Positions 61,159 to 64,000 of a stretch of DNA of 64,000 nt are shown piece after piece (position 1 is the stretch's first letter; every line of letters begins with the position of its first letter). Position numbers and translations under genes: made by a program. The notes beneath the pieces were generated by a model. It was given only the letters and a program-made list of their open reading frames with translations. It was not told where the DNA came from and ran no database searches. Source of the DNA: Eremophila alpestris peregrina (Eukaryota; Chordata; Aves; Passeriformes; Alaudidae); assembly GCA_009792885.1 (NCBI GenBank), contig WMCF01000030.1, positions 4,256,891 through 4,320,890 on the forward strand, read 5' to 3'.

Positions 61159-64000
61159 GTAAGCCAGCTCTGTCCATTCCATTTTCTTGCCTATTTCAAC
61201 CACAGGGTATAAAATCTCCTGGCAATCAGGTGAGCCATGGTGCTCAGTGGAAGCACTGCAGGGAGCATTGCCAAGGCCAGGCCATGTGCCATCAGCAGGG
61301 TGTTGAACAGCAGCCATCTCTGTGTCTGTGGCTGCAGAGGGCAGGAGGCCCCGGGCTGGGGGCAGGTGAGTGCCCTCACTCTGGAGTGAAGCTCCCCAGC
61401 CCAATTTGGCTGTGTCCTCTCTCCTGCCCCATTGAGTGGGATGCTAACCCATCATTCTCCCCTCTCCCTCATCTCCAGCCCTCAGTGGGTAGCAGGCTTG
61501 ACATCCTGACCATCTCTGGAAGTGAGGCCAGCAGTTCAGTTCAGAAATGGTCCCCTCAGCATGCCATGCACATTGCTCTCCAGGATGGCTGTGATGCATC
61601 ATAATCAATGTACCCTGACCAGGGTTAACCCTGGGAGGCAAAGACTTGCAGTAAGATGAGGGAAGTTAATGATCAACTTAGATGCAGAAAAGTGTTGCAG
61701 GTCAAAAAAAAAAAAAAACAAAACTTTTGACAGACCTTGTAAAGGAGTTTTAAAGTTCCCATTCAGTTACCCAAACTTCTTGCATATGAAACAAGAAAGG
61801 CACTTTAAAGTCTTCTTTTAAGGCTGAAGTGAAGAAAAATTATAGCACACTTAAGCATTCCGTGAATTCCCCCTGTAAATTACCTGCTTTTGTAAATATT
61901 GTAGACATTCAATCGCTCTCCTTATCTCTTCCAATTTTGCTTGTAGAGATTTTAATCTATGATTTGTTCTTTTGTGCGTGAATATGTGCTGTACATCTAC
62001 CATTATAAATGAATGTAAACCAGTTTTATCATCCTGTGGTTGCTTTGGGTATGCTTTTTGAGGTAAGTTGTTTAGGTCACCCAAAGGAATACTTAGAAGA
62101 GATGGGGGGTTAGCTTTTTGTTTTGGGGATTGTTTTGTTCTTTGAAATAAACAGACAGCTGGTGTTCTGCGTTGTCTCAAAGGCAATAGCTGCATATTTA
62201 CAGATGATGGATTTAAGAATGTCTGTTGGTGGCTTTCCTTTGGTGTTTTCCGGAGCTAGGAATGTAAATGACTTAATTTTAGGTCCAAGCAAGATAATTT
62301 TCTTTGTAACAGAGCATAGATTAATTTGTGATGCAGATAAAATATGTCAAGGTCCAAAACATCATTCAGATGGAGTCTCCTTTTTTAATGACCCTTTAAT
62401 GCCTGTTTAATAAAAGTCAACTATATATTGAAAACAAATACAGCAAAGATTTGGGAAAGGTTCAAAACTCTGAATTTAGTCCTTGATAGCTTGATCTTAT
62501 TGTTCAGTATCTAGTACAAATGAGTCATGGTAGAGTGAAGAAGACATGTTACAACTCTTTTGTTGAAAGACATCAGTTTTCAGTTCATAGAGTATGCCAG
62601 CATCTTGTAACAAGACAATTTAAAAAAAGGATAGCTTGGGGAAATAAATAGTATTAAACCTTCCTCTTCATTTATTTCCAGCTGTGTTCCTGTCTGCTAG
62701 AGCTCTTGCTGGCATTTTTCATTTGCATAGTCCAGAGTCTCAAAATGTTCTCTTTAAAAGAAATAGATGCTTGTCTGATATGCTAGAATCCAAAACCACC
62801 TCACATTACTGTAGGCTCTTAAAAAATGTTGATGAGAGAAAAATATCAGTCCATGGTAACAGAAAATATATTAAATTCCAGTGTGTCAGTGTATTCTCTA
62901 CTCTTCCTAATGGGTTCCCTCACAAATTTCTCTGACTTTAAGCAGGTGTATAGTGAAGAATTCACATAATTTTAGACTGTGCACTTACTGACATTAGAGA
63001 CATCTAGACAGGTGAATGAATAGTTATACCTAGAAAACGACAGTCAAGAAAGGCATTTAAAGATGTTTTGGAATGCATTTAACAAGCATGAACCTGGTTC
63101 AGATCAATGCTTGCTCGTTATGTTAACTCTGTTTCAAACATAGGATTTTGAACAGAAAACTGAGTTTTATTTTTTAAAAAATCTACCCCATGCCCTTCAG
63201 CCCTGTGTAGTTTTTCATCCTGTTTCATTATATTTGATGTCTGTCTAGAATAAGGACAGTCTGCCAATTGGTCCCAGGCCTGGAGACAGAACCTGGTGAG
63301 GGAAATTAAGGGGAGCATCCCGCTTGCCTCTGTAATATTTTTGTAAATGGTGTTTCCAACGAATGCATTTGGATTTGAAACATGTCCCTGCTAAACGTGG
63401 TTCCCATTAACACACACATCAGTAATGGTACCTGTTACTTCAAAAATCTGTGTGAATATTGCTTAATCAAAGGACAGATTAGAAAGACTGATCCTAGCCA
63501 AGATCTGGGCTAGGAGAAGACTGCCATGCCCTGCTCCTGTGGTACCCCAGGAGACCACATAAGAGAACATCTGCTCTCCACTTCTCATGTGGGAGCACAT
63601 ATCCACTCTACCCTACAGCATCCACAGCCAACATTCTGCCCACACTGGAAACCCTTTTGATCTGGCTTCCATGTCGTGCAGAAGTGCACAAATGCTGTAG
63701 GGCCTTTTCCAATCCTCCCACACTCTTCAGCAATCCACCCACAGCACTTCATTGCCATGGGAGCTTCGGGAGCTGCGGAAGTGGGTGCTGGGTTTACTCT
63801 TTAATGCCTTAATTATTAACATCTGGAGAGATATTTCCTACCCTAGTGTGGGAAGAAGTTCCAGACCCAGAAGTTCCAGACTGGGGTTTAATTAAAATTC
63901 ATTTGGCCAAATAATAGTGTTCATGATCTCATCAGAAAAAGTGCTGAAAATTGTATTTGACTTAAAAGCTGTGAAATGCCCAGGAAATACTACCCAAGGG
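61159..64000 (+). other. COL4A1: COL4A1 intron 2, 5' part (continues past the window)
   Basis: Sequence after the exon 2 donor. I searched for Gly-X-Y coding triplets following an AG and found none. A GC-richer patch at 61200-61620 holds open frames of up to 156 codons on one strand and 107 on the other, with no known domain. A 16-base A run lies near 61706. No other feature is supported. Confidence 0.8.

Noticed and set aside
61134..61604. 156-codon plus-strand frame overlapping COL4A1 exon 2
   Set aside because: It uses another frame than the collagen exon and runs through its donor; the product has no known domain.

Overview
This window is vertebrate nuclear DNA, almost certainly from a bird and probably a passerine. 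Three CR1 LINE fragments, the typical bird retrotransposon, lie in it. A fourth insert is a tRNA-Ile-derived SINE with a CR1-like tail, matching the passerine family I know as TguSINE1. Recognisable interspersed repeats cover only a few percent, and the genes have small exons in very long introns. There are no bacterial features, CRISPR arrays or RNA genes.

The organising feature is a pair of type IV collagen genes arranged head to head across one CpG island (about 12150-13330). On the plus strand, COL4A1 starts at the ATG at 12904. Exon 1 (12904-12966) encodes the signal peptide. A 48.1-kb intron follows, then exon 2 (61108-61158) with the start of the 7S domain. Intron 2 runs off the right edge. 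On the minus strand, COL4A2 starts at 12195. Its signal peptide is split between exon 1 (coding part 12195-12152) and exon 2 (12014-11954) by an intron of only 137 bases. Intron 2 fills the rest of the window to base 1. About 700 bp separate the two start codons. That stretch has no TATA or CCAAT box and many GC boxes, as known for collagen IV bidirectional promoters, which co-express the chains of the [alpha1]2-alpha2 basement-membrane heterotrimer.

Only about 220 coding bases are visible; the rest is intron. Left arm (1-11953): a CR1 end, a second small CpG cluster near 3.9-4.2 kb, a C-rich block at 5.4-5.9 kb, twin hairpins at 5.2-5.3 kb and simple repeats. Right arm (12967-61107): a G-quadruplex-prone (GGGAC)n tract just inside intron 1, GATA-type palindromes, CR1 and SINE inserts, and a 33-bp sequence present twice 4.2 kb apart.

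I assign the pair to COL4A1/COL4A2 rather than COL4A5/COL4A6 or COL4A3/COL4A4 from exon 2 residues and the length of the minus-strand signal peptide. This rests on recalled family sequences, not a search. I see no previously undescribed system here. The points most worth a second look are the shortened cysteine block in COL4A1 exon 2, the hidden split start of COL4A2, the second CpG cluster and the shared 33-bp repeat.
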